From Pseudomonas sp. AN-1 (GTDB taxonomy: Bacteria > Pseudomonadota > Gammaproteobacteria > Pseudomonadales > Pseudomonadaceae), in assembly GCF_034057115.1 (NCBI RefSeq), contig NZ_CP139195.1, positions 3,906,001 to 3,970,000 of the forward strand: a stretch of DNA of 64,000 bases, given 5' to 3'. Of the stretch, positions 1 through 9,357 are shown one piece after another (within the stretch, counting starts at the first letter, position 1; the number at the start of each line of letters is the position of its first letter). Under the pieces are notes generated by a model. The model had not been told where the DNA came from and did not search any database. It saw only the letters and a program-made list of their open reading frames with translations. The position numbers and the translations under genes were made by a program.

Positions 1-519
1 ACCCCGTCGGCCGGCAGCGCGCTGAAGAGCCAGGAGTCGGCCATCGTCGGCAACACCTGCCTGTACGGCGCCACCGGCGGCAAGCTGTTCGCCGCGGGTA
101 CCGCCGGCGAGCGCTTCGCGGTGCGCAACTCCGGCGCCCATGCGGTGGTGGAAGGCACCGGCGATCACTGCTGCGAATACATGACCGGCGGCTTCGTCTG
201 CGTGCTGGGCAAGACCGGCTACAACTTCGGCTCGGGCATGACCGGCGGCTTCGCCTACGTGCTGGACCTGGACAACAGCTTCTTCGACCGCGTCAACCAC
301 GAACTGGTCGACCTGCAGCGCATCAGCGGCGAGCCGATGGAGGCCTACCGCAGCTACCTGCGCCGCGTGCTGGTCGAGTACGTGGAGGAGACCGGCAGCG
401 TCTGGGGCCGCGAGGTGCTCGACAACCTCGACGACTACGCCCGCCGCTTCTGGCTGGTCAAGCCGAAGGCCGCGAGCCTCAAGACCCTGCTGTCCAGCAC
501 CCGGGCCAACCCGCAGTAA
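1..519 (+). CDS. gltB: Glutamate synthase (NADPH) large subunit, C-terminal end (partial)
   Basis: The reading frame is open from base 1, so this is the 3' end of a gene that starts outside the window. The roughly 170 residues seen carry the glycine-rich repeats ([45 protein letters not shown]) of the C-terminal GXGXG beta-helix of the GltB alpha subunit. GltB hydrolyses glutamine and passes the ammonia to 2-oxoglutarate, with electrons supplied by GltD, to make glutamate in the cytoplasm. The gene for the partner subunit follows 100 bp downstream on the same strand, so the two are very likely co-transcribed. Confidence 0.95.
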   Translation, partial: TPSAGSALKSQESAIVGNTCLYGATGGKLFAAGTAGERFAVRNSGAHAVVEGTGDHCCEYMTGGFVCVLGKTGYNFGSGMTGGFAYVLDLDNSFFDRVNHELVDLQRISGEPMEAYRSYLRRVLVEYVEETGSVWGREVLDNLDDYARRFWLVKPKAASLKTLLSSTRANPQ

Positions 520-568
520 GGCCGAGCCAGACCGAGGCCCGTCCGCGCGGGCCCGGTCATCCAGATGA

Positions 569-2038
<1,470 letters not shown>

Positions 2039-2096
2039 TCCGGCCGACGGCCGTGGCGATGCTCGCCGCGGCTGACCCCGGTCAAGCAAGCTACGA

Positions 2097-2122
2097 AAGG
2101 CACGGCACCCGCCGTGCCTTTT
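2097..2122 (+). terminator. Intrinsic terminator after gltD
   Basis: A 10-bp perfect stem (2097-2106 with 2111-2120) with a four-base loop ends in a run of T. It separates gltD from hemE. Confidence 0.85.
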
Positions 2123-2171
2123 GCCGTGTGCTTTGCGACAATGCCCGTCTGAATTTTCGTCGGAAGCCGTT

Positions 2172-3236
2172 ATGACCGCCCTGAAGAACGACCGTTTCCT
2201 CCGCGCCCTGCTCAAGCAGCCCGTCGACGTCACCCCGGTGTGGATGATGCGCCAGGCCGGACGCTACCTCCCCGAGTACCGCGCCAGCCGCGCCAAGGCC
2301 GGCGACTTCATGAGCCTGTGCATGAATCCGCAGCTGGCCTGCGAGGTCACCCTGCAGCCGCTGGACCGCTACCCGCTGGATGCGGCCATCCTGTTCTCCG
2401 ACATCCTCACCATTCCCGACGCCATGGGCCTGGGCCTGTACTTCGAAAGCGGCGAAGGTCCGCGCTTCAAGAAGCGCATCGACAGCATGGCCGACATCGA
2501 CGCGCTGCCGATCCCCGATCCGGAGAAGGACCTGGGCTACGTGATGGACGCGGTGCGCACCATCCGCCGCGAGCTGAACGGCCGCGTGCCGCTGATCGGC
2601 TTCTCCGGCAGTCCCTGGACCCTGGCCACCTACATGGTCGAGGGCGGCTCCAGCAAGGACTTCCGCAAGTCCAAGGCGATGCTCTACGACAACCCGCAGG
2701 CCATGCACACGCTGCTCGACAAGCTGGCCCAGTCGGTCACCACCTACCTCAACGGCCAGATCCGCGCCGGCGCCCAGGCGGTGCAGATCTTCGACACCTG
2801 GGGCGGCAGCCTGTCGGATGCGGCCTACCGCGAGTTCTCGCTGTTCTACATGGAGCGCATCGTCCACGGCCTGATCCGCGAGCACGAAGGTCGTGAGGTA
2901 CCGGTGATCCTGTTCACCAAGAACGGCGGCCAGTGGCTGGAGGCGATGGCCGACACCGGCGCCACCGCGCTGGGCCTGGACTGGACCTGCGACATCCGCA
3001 ACGCCCGCGCCCGCGTCGGCGACAAGGTGGCCCTGCAGGGCAACATGGACCCGACCGTGCTGTACGCCAATCCGTCGGCGATCCGCGCCGAGGTGGCGCG
3101 CATCCTCGAGCGCTTCGGCCACGGCAGCGGCCACGTGTTCAACCTCGGCCACGGCATCACCCCGGAAGTCGACCCGGCGCATGCCGGGGTGTTCATCGAG
3201 GCGGTGCACGAGCTGTCGGCGCAGTACCACCACTGA
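2172..3236 (+). CDS. hemE: Uroporphyrinogen decarboxylase
   Basis: A 354-residue cytoplasmic enzyme of haem synthesis that decarboxylates the four acetate side chains of uroporphyrinogen III to give coproporphyrinogen III. The family hallmark [14 protein letters not shown] lies near residues 23-36. The conserved aspartate block [16 protein letters not shown] follows, then [16 protein letters not shown]. The open frame extends upstream to 2121, but the ATG at 2172 gives the usual N-terminus ([14 protein letters not shown]) and length. The gene stands alone between two intrinsic terminators, so it is probably monocistronic. Confidence 0.97.
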   Translation: MTALKNDRFLRALLKQPVDVTPVWMMRQAGRYLPEYRASRAKAGDFMSLCMNPQLACEVTLQPLDRYPLDAAILFSDILTIPDAMGLGLYFESGEGPRFKKRIDSMADIDALPIPDPEKDLGYVMDAVRTIRRELNGRVPLIGFSGSPWTLATYMVEGGSSKDFRKSKAMLYDNPQAMHTLLDKLAQSVTTYLNGQIRAGAQAVQIFDTWGGSLSDAAYREFSLFYMERIVHGLIREHEGREVPVILFTKNGGQWLEAMADTGATALGLDWTCDIRNARARVGDKVALQGNMDPTVLYANPSAIRAEVARILERFGHGSGHVFNLGHGITPEVDPAHAGVFIEAVHELSAQYHH

Positions 3237-3255
3237 GTCGCGCAATAACCACAGA

Positions 3256-3280
3256 AGCCCGATCAATCGATCGGGCTTTT
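3256..3280 (+). terminator. Intrinsic terminator after hemE
   Basis: A 9-bp perfect stem (3256-3264 with 3269-3277), a four-base loop and a T-run start 20 bp after the hemE stop codon. Confidence 0.9.
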
Positions 3281-3363
3281 GCGTTTCAGGGGATTGGGAA
3301 ATTCGTGCGGCGAAGTGGCGGACAATCGCTGCGCGGGTTGTCGCACCCTGCGGGATTACCGCT

Positions 3364-4608
3364 TCAGGCCACCGGCCGCTTGGGCGGCAGGCGCGACAGG
3401 TGCAGGGCCACGCCGAGGGCGACGGCAAGCAGGGCGGCGATGAACAGGCCGACGCCGGTCCAGCCGCCGTGCTGCCAGAAGAAGCCGCCGGCGGTGCCGG
3501 CGATGCTCGAGCCGAGGTAGTAGCTGAACAGGTACAGCGACGAGGCCTGGCCGCGCGCCTCGAGGGCGCGGCGGCCGACCCAACTGCTGGCCAGCGAGTG
3601 GGCGGCGAAGAAGCCGAAGGCGAACAGCAGCATGCCGGCGAGGATCAGCGCCAGCGAGCCGAACAGGGTCAGCAGCAGGCCGGCGAGCATCACCAGGATC
3701 GCCGGCCAGAACACCCGGTGGCGGCCGAGGCGGTCGGCCAGCACGCCGGCCTGGGTCGAGCTGTAGGTACCGGACAGGTAGACCACCGAGAGCAGGCCGA
3801 CCCAGGTCATGCTCAGCCGGTAGGGCTCTTCCAGCAGGCGGTAGCCGATGTAGTTGAACAGGGTGACGAAGCCGCCCATCAGCAGGAAGGCCTCGAGGAA
3901 CAGCCACGGCAGGCCGCGGTCGGACAGGTGCAGGCGCAGGCCGCCGGCCAGGTTGGCGAAGCTCAGCGGCGTCGGCCGGAAGTGCCGCGAGTCCGGCAGC
4001 AGGCGCCAGAACAGCAGCGCGGCGAGCAGCGCCAGGCCGCCGAGGATGCCCAGCGCGGCCTGCCAGGACAGGTGGTCGACCAGCACGCCGCTGACCAGGC
4101 GTCCGCTCATCCCGCCGAGGGCGTTGCCGGAGATGTACAGGCCCATGGCCAGGCCGAGGTGCTGCGGGTGGATCTCCTCGCTGAGGTAGGTCATCGCCAC
4201 CGCCACCAGGCCGCTCAGCGACAGGCCGACCAGCGCGCGCATCAGCAGCAGGGCGTGCCAGCCGGGCACCAGCGGGGCGAGCAGGGTGCACAGGGCGGCG
4301 GCGACCAGCGCGGCGACCATCACCGGCTTGCGCCCGACGGCGTCGGACAGCGGCCCGGTGAGCAGCAGGCCGACGGCCAGGGCGATGGTCGCCACCGACA
4401 GCGCCAGGCTGCTCTGCGCCGCACTGACGGCGAACGCGTCCGACAGCACCGGCAGCATCGGTTGCACGCAGTAGAGCAAGGCGAAGGTGGCGAAGCCGCC
4501 GGCGAACAGCGCCCAGTTGGTGCGGCGGAAGGCGGCGCTGCCCTTCTCGATGTGGCCGGGTTGTTCGGTGGCGGCGCCCTCGGCGGGGCTGGCGGCAAGG
4601 CTGGGCAT
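3364..4608 (-). CDS. MFS transporter, drug or small-molecule exporter type
   Basis: A 414-residue integral inner-membrane protein with about twelve hydrophobic segments. It carries an MFS loop signature (LLTGPLSDAVGRKPVM) after the second segment and a matching basic loop (GVLADRLGRHRVF) in the second half. The frame is open to 4749, but the ATG at 4608 has a GAGGT ribosome site seven bases upstream and is preferred. It is transcribed divergently from a LysR regulator 139 bp away, an arrangement typical of a regulator controlling its neighbouring exporter. The substrate cannot be inferred. Confidence 0.9.
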   Translation of the reverse strand: MPSLAASPAEGAATEQPGHIEKGSAAFRRTNWALFAGGFATFALLYCVQPMLPVLSDAFAVSAAQSSLALSVATIALAVGLLLTGPLSDAVGRKPVMVAALVAAALCTLLAPLVPGWHALLLMRALVGLSLSGLVAVAMTYLSEEIHPQHLGLAMGLYISGNALGGMSGRLVSGVLVDHLSWQAALGILGGLALLAALLFWRLLPDSRHFRPTPLSFANLAGGLRLHLSDRGLPWLFLEAFLLMGGFVTLFNYIGYRLLEEPYRLSMTWVGLLSVVYLSGTYSSTQAGVLADRLGRHRVFWPAILVMLAGLLLTLFGSLALILAGMLLFAFGFFAAHSLASSWVGRRALEARGQASSLYLFSYYLGSSIAGTAGGFFWQHGGWTGVGLFIAALLAVALGVALHLSRLPPKRPVA

Positions 4609-4704
4609 CGGGACCTCGGTACGGACGGTCGTGCCGCTCCGGGAAGCGGGCGGGGTGGATGCCGGCAAGCATAGGCGAGGCAGGATTGTTAGTTCCAATA
4701 TATT

Positions 4705-4737
4705 ATTCGACTCGTCTGATATGTATTTCGAATCGAA
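4705..4737. promoter_or_regulatory. Candidate LysR operator in the MFS/LysR divergent promoter
   Basis: The 139-bp gap is AT-rich against its surroundings. It holds a palindromic TTCGAATCGAA at 4727-4737 with a related half site ATTCGA at 4705-4710. The spacing resembles the paired sites LysR proteins use, but the assignment rests only on position and symmetry. Confidence 0.35.
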
Positions 4738-4747
4738 TGGGCTGCCC

Positions 4748-5671
4748 ATGGAACTCCGTCACCTGCGCTACTTCGTCGCCGTCGCCGAGGAGCTGCACTT
4801 CGGCCGCGCCGCGGCGCGGCTGGGCATCTCCCAGCCGCCGCTGAGCCAGCAGATCCAGGCGCTGGAGGAGGAGCTCGGCGTCTGCCTGTTCGAGCGCACC
4901 AACCGCCGGGTGGCGCTCAGCACGGTCGGCGAGCTGTTCCTGCCCGAGGCGCGCGCGGTGCTCGCCCAGTTGGACAGGGCGGTCGATGTCGCCCGCCGCG
5001 CCCGCCAGGGCGAGCTGGGCGAGCTGAAGGTCGGCTTCACCTCCTCGGCGCCCTTCACCTCGACCATCCCGCGGGCGATCCAGGCCTTCCGCCTGGTCTG
5101 CCCGCAGGTGCACCTCGACCTGCGCGAGCTGAGCAGCCGCGGGGTGGCCGAGGCGGTGGCCGCCGGGCTGCTGCAGGTCGGCATGATGCGCCCGCTCGAT
5201 CCGTTGCCGGTGGGGCTGGAGGCGCTGGAGCTGTTCGTCGAGCCGCTGGTCGCGGTGCTGCCGGCCGGCCACCCGCTGGCCGCGCGCGATGACGGCATCG
5301 CACTGGCCGAACTGGCTGGCGAAGCCTTCGTGTTCTTCCCGCGCAGCTTCGGCACCGGCCTCTACGACCAGTTGCTCGAGCTGGCGCGCGGCGCCGGTTT
5401 CGCTCCGCGCATCGTCCAGGAGGCCAGCGAGGCGATGACCCTGATCGGCCTGGTGGCCACCGGCCTGGGCGTCACCGTGCTGCCGGCCTCGTTCAACCGC
5501 ATGCGCATCGACGGCGTGGTCTGCCGCACCCTGCGCGACCCCGGCGCCGGCACCGCGGTGTGGCTGGTGCGCCGCGCAGGCGATGCCTCGCCGCTGGTAC
5601 AGCGTTTCGCCGAGCTGCTCGAGAACGAGGCCGCCGAGGCCCGGCGCCAGCGTGCTCGTCCCGAAGGCTGA
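4748..5671 (+). CDS. LysR-family transcriptional regulator
   Basis: A 307-residue regulator. Residues 1-60 (MELRHLRYFVAVAEELHFGR, then ARLGISQPPLSQQIQALEEELG) form the winged helix-turn-helix of the LysR family. The rest is a two-lobed periplasmic-binding-protein-like effector domain. The frame extends upstream to 4487, but the ATG at 4748 gives the canonical LysR N-terminus. It is divergent from the MFS transporter and probably controls it and itself. The inducer is unknown. Confidence 0.92.
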   Translation: MELRHLRYFVAVAEELHFGRAAARLGISQPPLSQQIQALEEELGVCLFERTNRRVALSTVGELFLPEARAVLAQLDRAVDVARRARQGELGELKVGFTSSAPFTSTIPRAIQAFRLVCPQVHLDLRELSSRGVAEAVAAGLLQVGMMRPLDPLPVGLEALELFVEPLVAVLPAGHPLAARDDGIALAELAGEAFVFFPRSFGTGLYDQLLELARGAGFAPRIVQEASEAMTLIGLVATGLGVTVLPASFNRMRIDGVVCRTLRDPGAGTAVWLVRRAGDASPLVQRFAELLENEAAEARRQRARPEG

Positions 5672-5734
5672 GCGCGCGGCGGCGGAATGGGGTTAAATGC
5701 GGGACACACGGCAGAACGACAAGGAGACGACGGT

Positions 5735-6499
5735 ATGCGGCGCGTGGTGTTCAACCAGAAGGGCGGAGTGGGCAAGTCGAGCATCGCCTGCAACCTGGCG
5801 GCAGTGAGCGCGGCGCAGGGCTATCGCACCCTGCTGATCGACCTCGACAGCCAGGCCAATTCCACCCACTACCTCAGCGGGCTGAGCGGCGACGACATCC
5901 CCGCCGGCATTGCTGACTTCTTCAAGCAGGTGCTGGCCGGCAGCGCCGGCAAGAAGGCGCGGGTCAAGGTGGTCGAGACGCCCTTCGCCAACCTGCATCT
6001 GGTCACCGCCTGCGCCGAGCTGGCCGAGCTGCAGCCCAAGCTGGAGCAGAAGCACAAGATCAACAAGCTGCGCAGGCTGCTCGACGAGCTGGACGAGGAC
6101 TACGACCGGATCTACCTGGATACCCCGCCGGCACTGAACTTCTACACGGTTTCCGCGCTGATCGCCGCCGACCGCGTGCTGATCCCCTTCGACTGCGACA
6201 GCTTCTCGCGCCAGGCGCTGTACGGCCTGCTGGCCGAGATCGACGAGCTGCGCGAGGACCACAACGAGGATCTCGAGGTCGAGGGCATCGTGGTCAACCA
6301 GTTCCAGGCGCGCGCCGCGCTGCCGCAGCAGCTGCTCGCCGAACTGCTCGCCGAGGACATGCCGCTGCTGCCGGTGTACCTGGGCGCCTCGGTGAAGATG
6401 CGCGAGTCGCACCAGGCTTGCACGCCGCTGATCCACCTCGATCCGCGGCACAAGCTGACCCGCCAGTTCGTCGAACTGCACGCCTGCCTGGAGGGCTGA
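5735..6499 (+). CDS. ParA/MinD-family ATPase, orphan
   Basis: A 254-residue cytoplasmic ATPase with the deviant Walker A motif KGGVGKS at residues 9-15, preceded by VVFNQ. A Walker A' segment (LLIDLDSQANST) and a LDTPP motif near residue 128 follow. The ATG is preceded by AAGGAG. No parB-like gene or parS-type repeat lies beside it, and chromosomal parAB normally sits near the origin, so this is probably a ParA-like protein positioning some other cargo. It follows the LysR gene by 63 bp on the same strand. Its cargo cannot be told from sequence. Confidence 0.88.
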   Translation: MRRVVFNQKGGVGKSSIACNLAAVSAAQGYRTLLIDLDSQANSTHYLSGLSGDDIPAGIADFFKQVLAGSAGKKARVKVVETPFANLHLVTACAELAELQPKLEQKHKINKLRRLLDELDEDYDRIYLDTPPALNFYTVSALIAADRVLIPFDCDSFSRQALYGLLAEIDELREDHNEDLEVEGIVVNQFQARAALPQQLLAELLAEDMPLLPVYLGASVKMRESHQACTPLIHLDPRHKLTRQFVELHACLEG

Positions 6500-6506
6500 G
6501 GCTCCT

Positions 6507-7295
6507 TCAGCGCGCCACCAGCACGTCGCAGGGCGGGTGGCGCAGGCACTCCAGGGTCAGGCTGCCGAGCAGGGCGTCGGCCAGTTCGCCGCGGCTGTGG
6601 CTGCCGAGGGCGAGCAACTGCGGGCGCTGCTCGGCGAGCACCGCCTGCAGGCAGGCGCTGCGCTCGCCGGCGCGCAGTTCGTGGCTGAGCTGCAGGCCGC
6701 CCGGCAGTCGCGCGCGCTCCTCGGCGACCAGGTGCTCGAACAGCTCGCTCTCGAAGGCCAGTTCCTCCGGATCGTCGCCGGCGTGCAGCGGCGCCACTTC
6801 CTCGACGTGCAGGGCATGCAGGCGGGCACCCGCCTCCAGCAGCCGGGCCGCCTGGCGCAGGGCGCGGCTGGCGCAGGGCGAGAAGTCCAGTGCCACCAGC
6901 GCGCGTTGCCAGGGGCTGTCGCCGACCGCCAGCAGCACCGGGGCCGGGCTGCGTTGCAGGATGCGCTCCAGGGTGGTGCCGGCGAAGCCCTCCGGCGAAC
7001 CGCGGTGGTGGGCGCCGAGCACCAGCAGGTCGGCCTCCAGGCCGCGGGCCTGACGGAGGATCTCCTCGGCGACCGGGCCGTGGCGCAGCACCAGTTCGGC
7101 GCGCGGCAGGACGCAGGCCGCCAGGCGCTCCTCCAGCTGCCGACGCAGGTCGTCGGCGTCCGCCGCGAGCTGGGCGGACTGCACGTGCAACAGGCTCAGG
7201 CGCGAGCCGCTCTGGCGGGCCAGGCGGGCGGCGCGCTGCAGGGCCAGGTCGGCCTCGGGGCTGAGATCGTGGGCGACGAGGATGTGCTGGGGCAT
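6507..7295 (-). CDS. Universal stress protein, tandem UspA domains
   Basis: A 262-residue protein made of two UspA domains. Each starts with the typical strand (MPQHILVAHDLS; RALVALDFS) and ends with a nucleotide-binding glycine motif (GAHHRGSPEGFAGTT near residue 110; GSHSRGELADALLGS near 240), so both halves look able to bind ATP. The ATG at 7295 is chosen over upstream codons because it opens the first domain exactly. The gene converges on the ParA gene with only 7 bp between the stop codons. Role: stress survival, details unknown. Confidence 0.9.
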   Translation of the reverse strand: MPQHILVAHDLSPEADLALQRAARLARQSGSRLSLLHVQSAQLAADADDLRRQLEERLAACVLPRAELVLRHGPVAEEILRQARGLEADLLVLGAHHRGSPEGFAGTTLERILQRSPAPVLLAVGDSPWQRALVALDFSPCASRALRQAARLLEAGARLHALHVEEVAPLHAGDDPEELAFESELFEHLVAEERARLPGGLQLSHELRAGERSACLQAVLAEQRPQLLALGSHSRGELADALLGSLTLECLRHPPCDVLVAR

Positions 7296-7359
7296 GGCGG
7301 CCTCACTGCGGGGAACGAAGGTTGCCAGTATGCCGCGCAGGTCCCGGGCTGTCCTGCCG

Positions 7360-7426
7360 AGCGTAGGGGGCGCCGCGCGCACCGCCGCGCCAGTCGAGGC
7401 GTGGAGCGCAAGGCGCTCCCTACGCT
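7360..7426. repeat. Imperfect inverted repeat overlapping the 3' end of the thioredoxin gene
   Basis: Arms 7360-7374 and 7412-7426 are complementary over 15 bp with one mismatch and start with AGCGTAGGG. The right arm includes the last codons and stop of the thioredoxin gene. It resembles the other GTAGGG-starting palindromes in the window. Confidence 0.7.
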
Positions 7427-7857
7427 ACGCCGTGCTGGCGCAGCCAGGCGAGCAGCTGCGGCAGCGCCATGGCGCCGCTCTGCCGCGCCACCTCGCTGCC
7501 GTCCTTGAACAGGATCAGGCTGGGAATCGAGCGGATGCCGAGCTGGCCGGCCAGCTGCGGTTCGGCCTCGCTGTCCAGCTTGGCCAGGCGCACGCGCCCG
7601 GACAGCTGGCGTGCCGCCTGGTCGAAGACCGGCGCGAAGGCCTTGCACGGCCCGCACCAGTCGGCCCAGACGTCGAGCAGCAGCGGCAGGTCGCCCCTGA
7701 GCTGGGCGGCGAAGCCGGCGCCGTCGACGGCGAACGGCTGGCCCGGCAGCACGGCGCCCTTGCAGCGCCCGCAGCGCGGTGCGTCGCCCAGGCGGGCAGC
7801 GGGGATGCGGTTGAGCCCGTGGCAGTGCGGGCAGGGGATGATCAGCGAATCGGTCAT
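7420..7857 (-). CDS. trxC: Thioredoxin 2, zinc-binding thioredoxin
   Basis: A 145-residue protein with an N-terminal zinc site (C9PHC12 and C29GRC32) followed by a thioredoxin fold with the active site W-C68-G-P-C71. This layout is that of thioredoxin 2, a cytoplasmic disulfide reductase linked in other bacteria to oxidative stress. The ATG at 7857 matches the family start. The final codons lie inside an inverted repeat. It lies 124 bp upstream of the UspA gene on the same strand. Confidence 0.92.
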   Translation of the reverse strand: MTDSLIIPCPHCHGLNRIPAARLGDAPRCGRCKGAVLPGQPFAVDGAGFAAQLRGDLPLLLDVWADWCGPCKAFAPVFDQAARQLSGRVRLAKLDSEAEPQLAGQLGIRSIPSLILFKDGSEVARQSGAMALPQLLAWLRQHGVA

Positions 7858-7917
7858 GGCGGGCTCCACGGGGTGATGTCCCTAGTGTGGGGCCGGCGCT
7901 GCGGATATCAAGGCAAT

Positions 7918-7975
7918 GCAGGGTGCGCCGTGCGCACCGATGCGCAGCGGCGGCGGTGCGCACGGCGCACCCTGC
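7918..7975. repeat. Palindromic intergenic repeat, family A copy 1
   Basis: Arms 7918-7938 and 7955-7975 are perfectly complementary over 21 bp, with a 16-base spacer. Nineteen of the 21 bases are identical to the arm of the repeat at 19181-19236. It lies between the thioredoxin and metY genes, as expected of REP-like elements. Confidence 0.9.
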
Positions 7976-7980
7976 GGGAG

Positions 7981-9258
7981 TCAGCCGCGGGACGCTTCCA
8001 GCGCCTGGCCGAGGTCGGCGAGGATGTCGTCGATGTGCTCGATGCCGATCGACAGGCGCACCAGGTCGCGGGACACGCCGGCGCGGGCCAGTTCCTCGTC
8101 GTTGAGCTGGCGGTGGGTGGTCGAGGCCGGATGGCAGGCCAGCGACTTGGCGTCGCCGATGTTGACCAGGCGCACCACCAGCTTGAGGGCGTCGATGAAG
8201 CGCGCCGCCGCCTCGATGCCGCCCTGGATGCCGAACGACATGATCGAGGCCGGCTGGCCGCCCATGTAGCGCTGCGCCAGTTGGTGCTCGGGGTGATCGA
8301 CCAGGCCGGCGTACTTCACCCAGCTGACCTGCGGGTGCTGCTGCAGGAACTCGGCGACCTTGCGCGCGTTCTCGCAGTGGCGCTCCATGCGCAGCGGCAG
8401 GGTCTCCAGGCCCTGGAGGATCAGGAAGGCGTTGAACGGCGACAGCGCGGCGCCCATGTTGCGCAGCGGCACCACGCGGCAGCGGCCGATGAACGCGGCG
8501 GGGCCGAAGGCCTCGGTGTAGGTCACGCCGTGGTAGGAGGCGTCCGGGGTGTTGAGCAGCGGGAAGCGTTCCTTGTTGTCGGCCCAGGGGAACTTGCCGG
8601 AGTCGACCACGATGCCGCCGATGCTGGTGCCGTGGCCGCCGATGTACTTGGTCAGCGAGTGCACCACGATGTCGGCGCCGTGCTCGAACGGCCGGCACAG
8701 CACCGGCGTGGCCACGGTGTTGTCGACGATCAGCGGCACGCCGTGGCGGTGCGCGGCCTGCGCGAGGGCTTCGAGGTCGACGATGTTGCCCGCCGGGTTG
8801 CCGATCGACTCGCAGAACACCGCCTTGGTGTTGGCGTCGATCAGCGCTTCCAGCGCGGCGATGTCGTCGTGCGGAGCGAAGCGCACCTCGATGCCCTGGC
8901 GCGGCAGGGTGTGGGCGAACAGGTTGTAGGTGCCGCCGTACAGCTTGGCCACCGAGACGATGTTGTCGCCGACCCCGGCGATGGTCTGGATCGCGTAGGT
9001 GATCGCCGCCATGCCCGAGGCCACCGCCAGCGCCGCCACGCCGCCCTCCAGCGCCGCCACGCGCTTCTCCAGCACGTCGGTGGTGGGGTTCATGATCCGC
9101 GTGTAGATGTTGCCGGCGACCTTGAGGTCGAACAGGTCGGCGCCGTGCTGGGTGTCGTCGAAGGCGTAGGAGGTGGTCTGGTAGATCGGCACCGCCACCG
9201 CCTTGGTGGTCGGGTCGGGGCTGTAGCCGGCGTGGATGGCCAGGGTTTCCGCTTTCAT
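7981..9258 (-). CDS. metY: O-acetylhomoserine sulfhydrylase (aminocarboxypropyltransferase)
   Basis: A 425-residue PLP enzyme of the Cys/Met-metabolism family. N-terminal motifs are KAETLAIHAGYSPDPTTKA and PIYQTTSYAF. The PLP lysine lies in VHSLTKYIGGHGT near residue 205. The GTSIGG motif and the long insertion after it fit O-acetylhomoserine sulfhydrylase rather than cystathionine enzymes. It makes homocysteine or methionine precursors from O-acetylhomoserine and sulfide or methanethiol. The ATG at 9258 has AAGGAA upstream, while the open frame itself runs further to 9345. Monocistronic by position. Confidence 0.92.
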   Translation of the reverse strand: MKAETLAIHAGYSPDPTTKAVAVPIYQTTSYAFDDTQHGADLFDLKVAGNIYTRIMNPTTDVLEKRVAALEGGVAALAVASGMAAITYAIQTIAGVGDNIVSVAKLYGGTYNLFAHTLPRQGIEVRFAPHDDIAALEALIDANTKAVFCESIGNPAGNIVDLEALAQAAHRHGVPLIVDNTVATPVLCRPFEHGADIVVHSLTKYIGGHGTSIGGIVVDSGKFPWADNKERFPLLNTPDASYHGVTYTEAFGPAAFIGRCRVVPLRNMGAALSPFNAFLILQGLETLPLRMERHCENARKVAEFLQQHPQVSWVKYAGLVDHPEHQLAQRYMGGQPASIMSFGIQGGIEAAARFIDALKLVVRLVNIGDAKSLACHPASTTHRQLNDEELARAGVSRDLVRLSIGIEHIDDILADLGQALEASRG

Positions 9259-9357
9259 GCACACATTCCTTCGAGACAGGGAAAAGTGTGCAGCATGCCG
9301 AGCGGGCTGTGCCATGGTCAATGCCACCATGCGCGATGGGGGCATTGGCCCGGGCGG

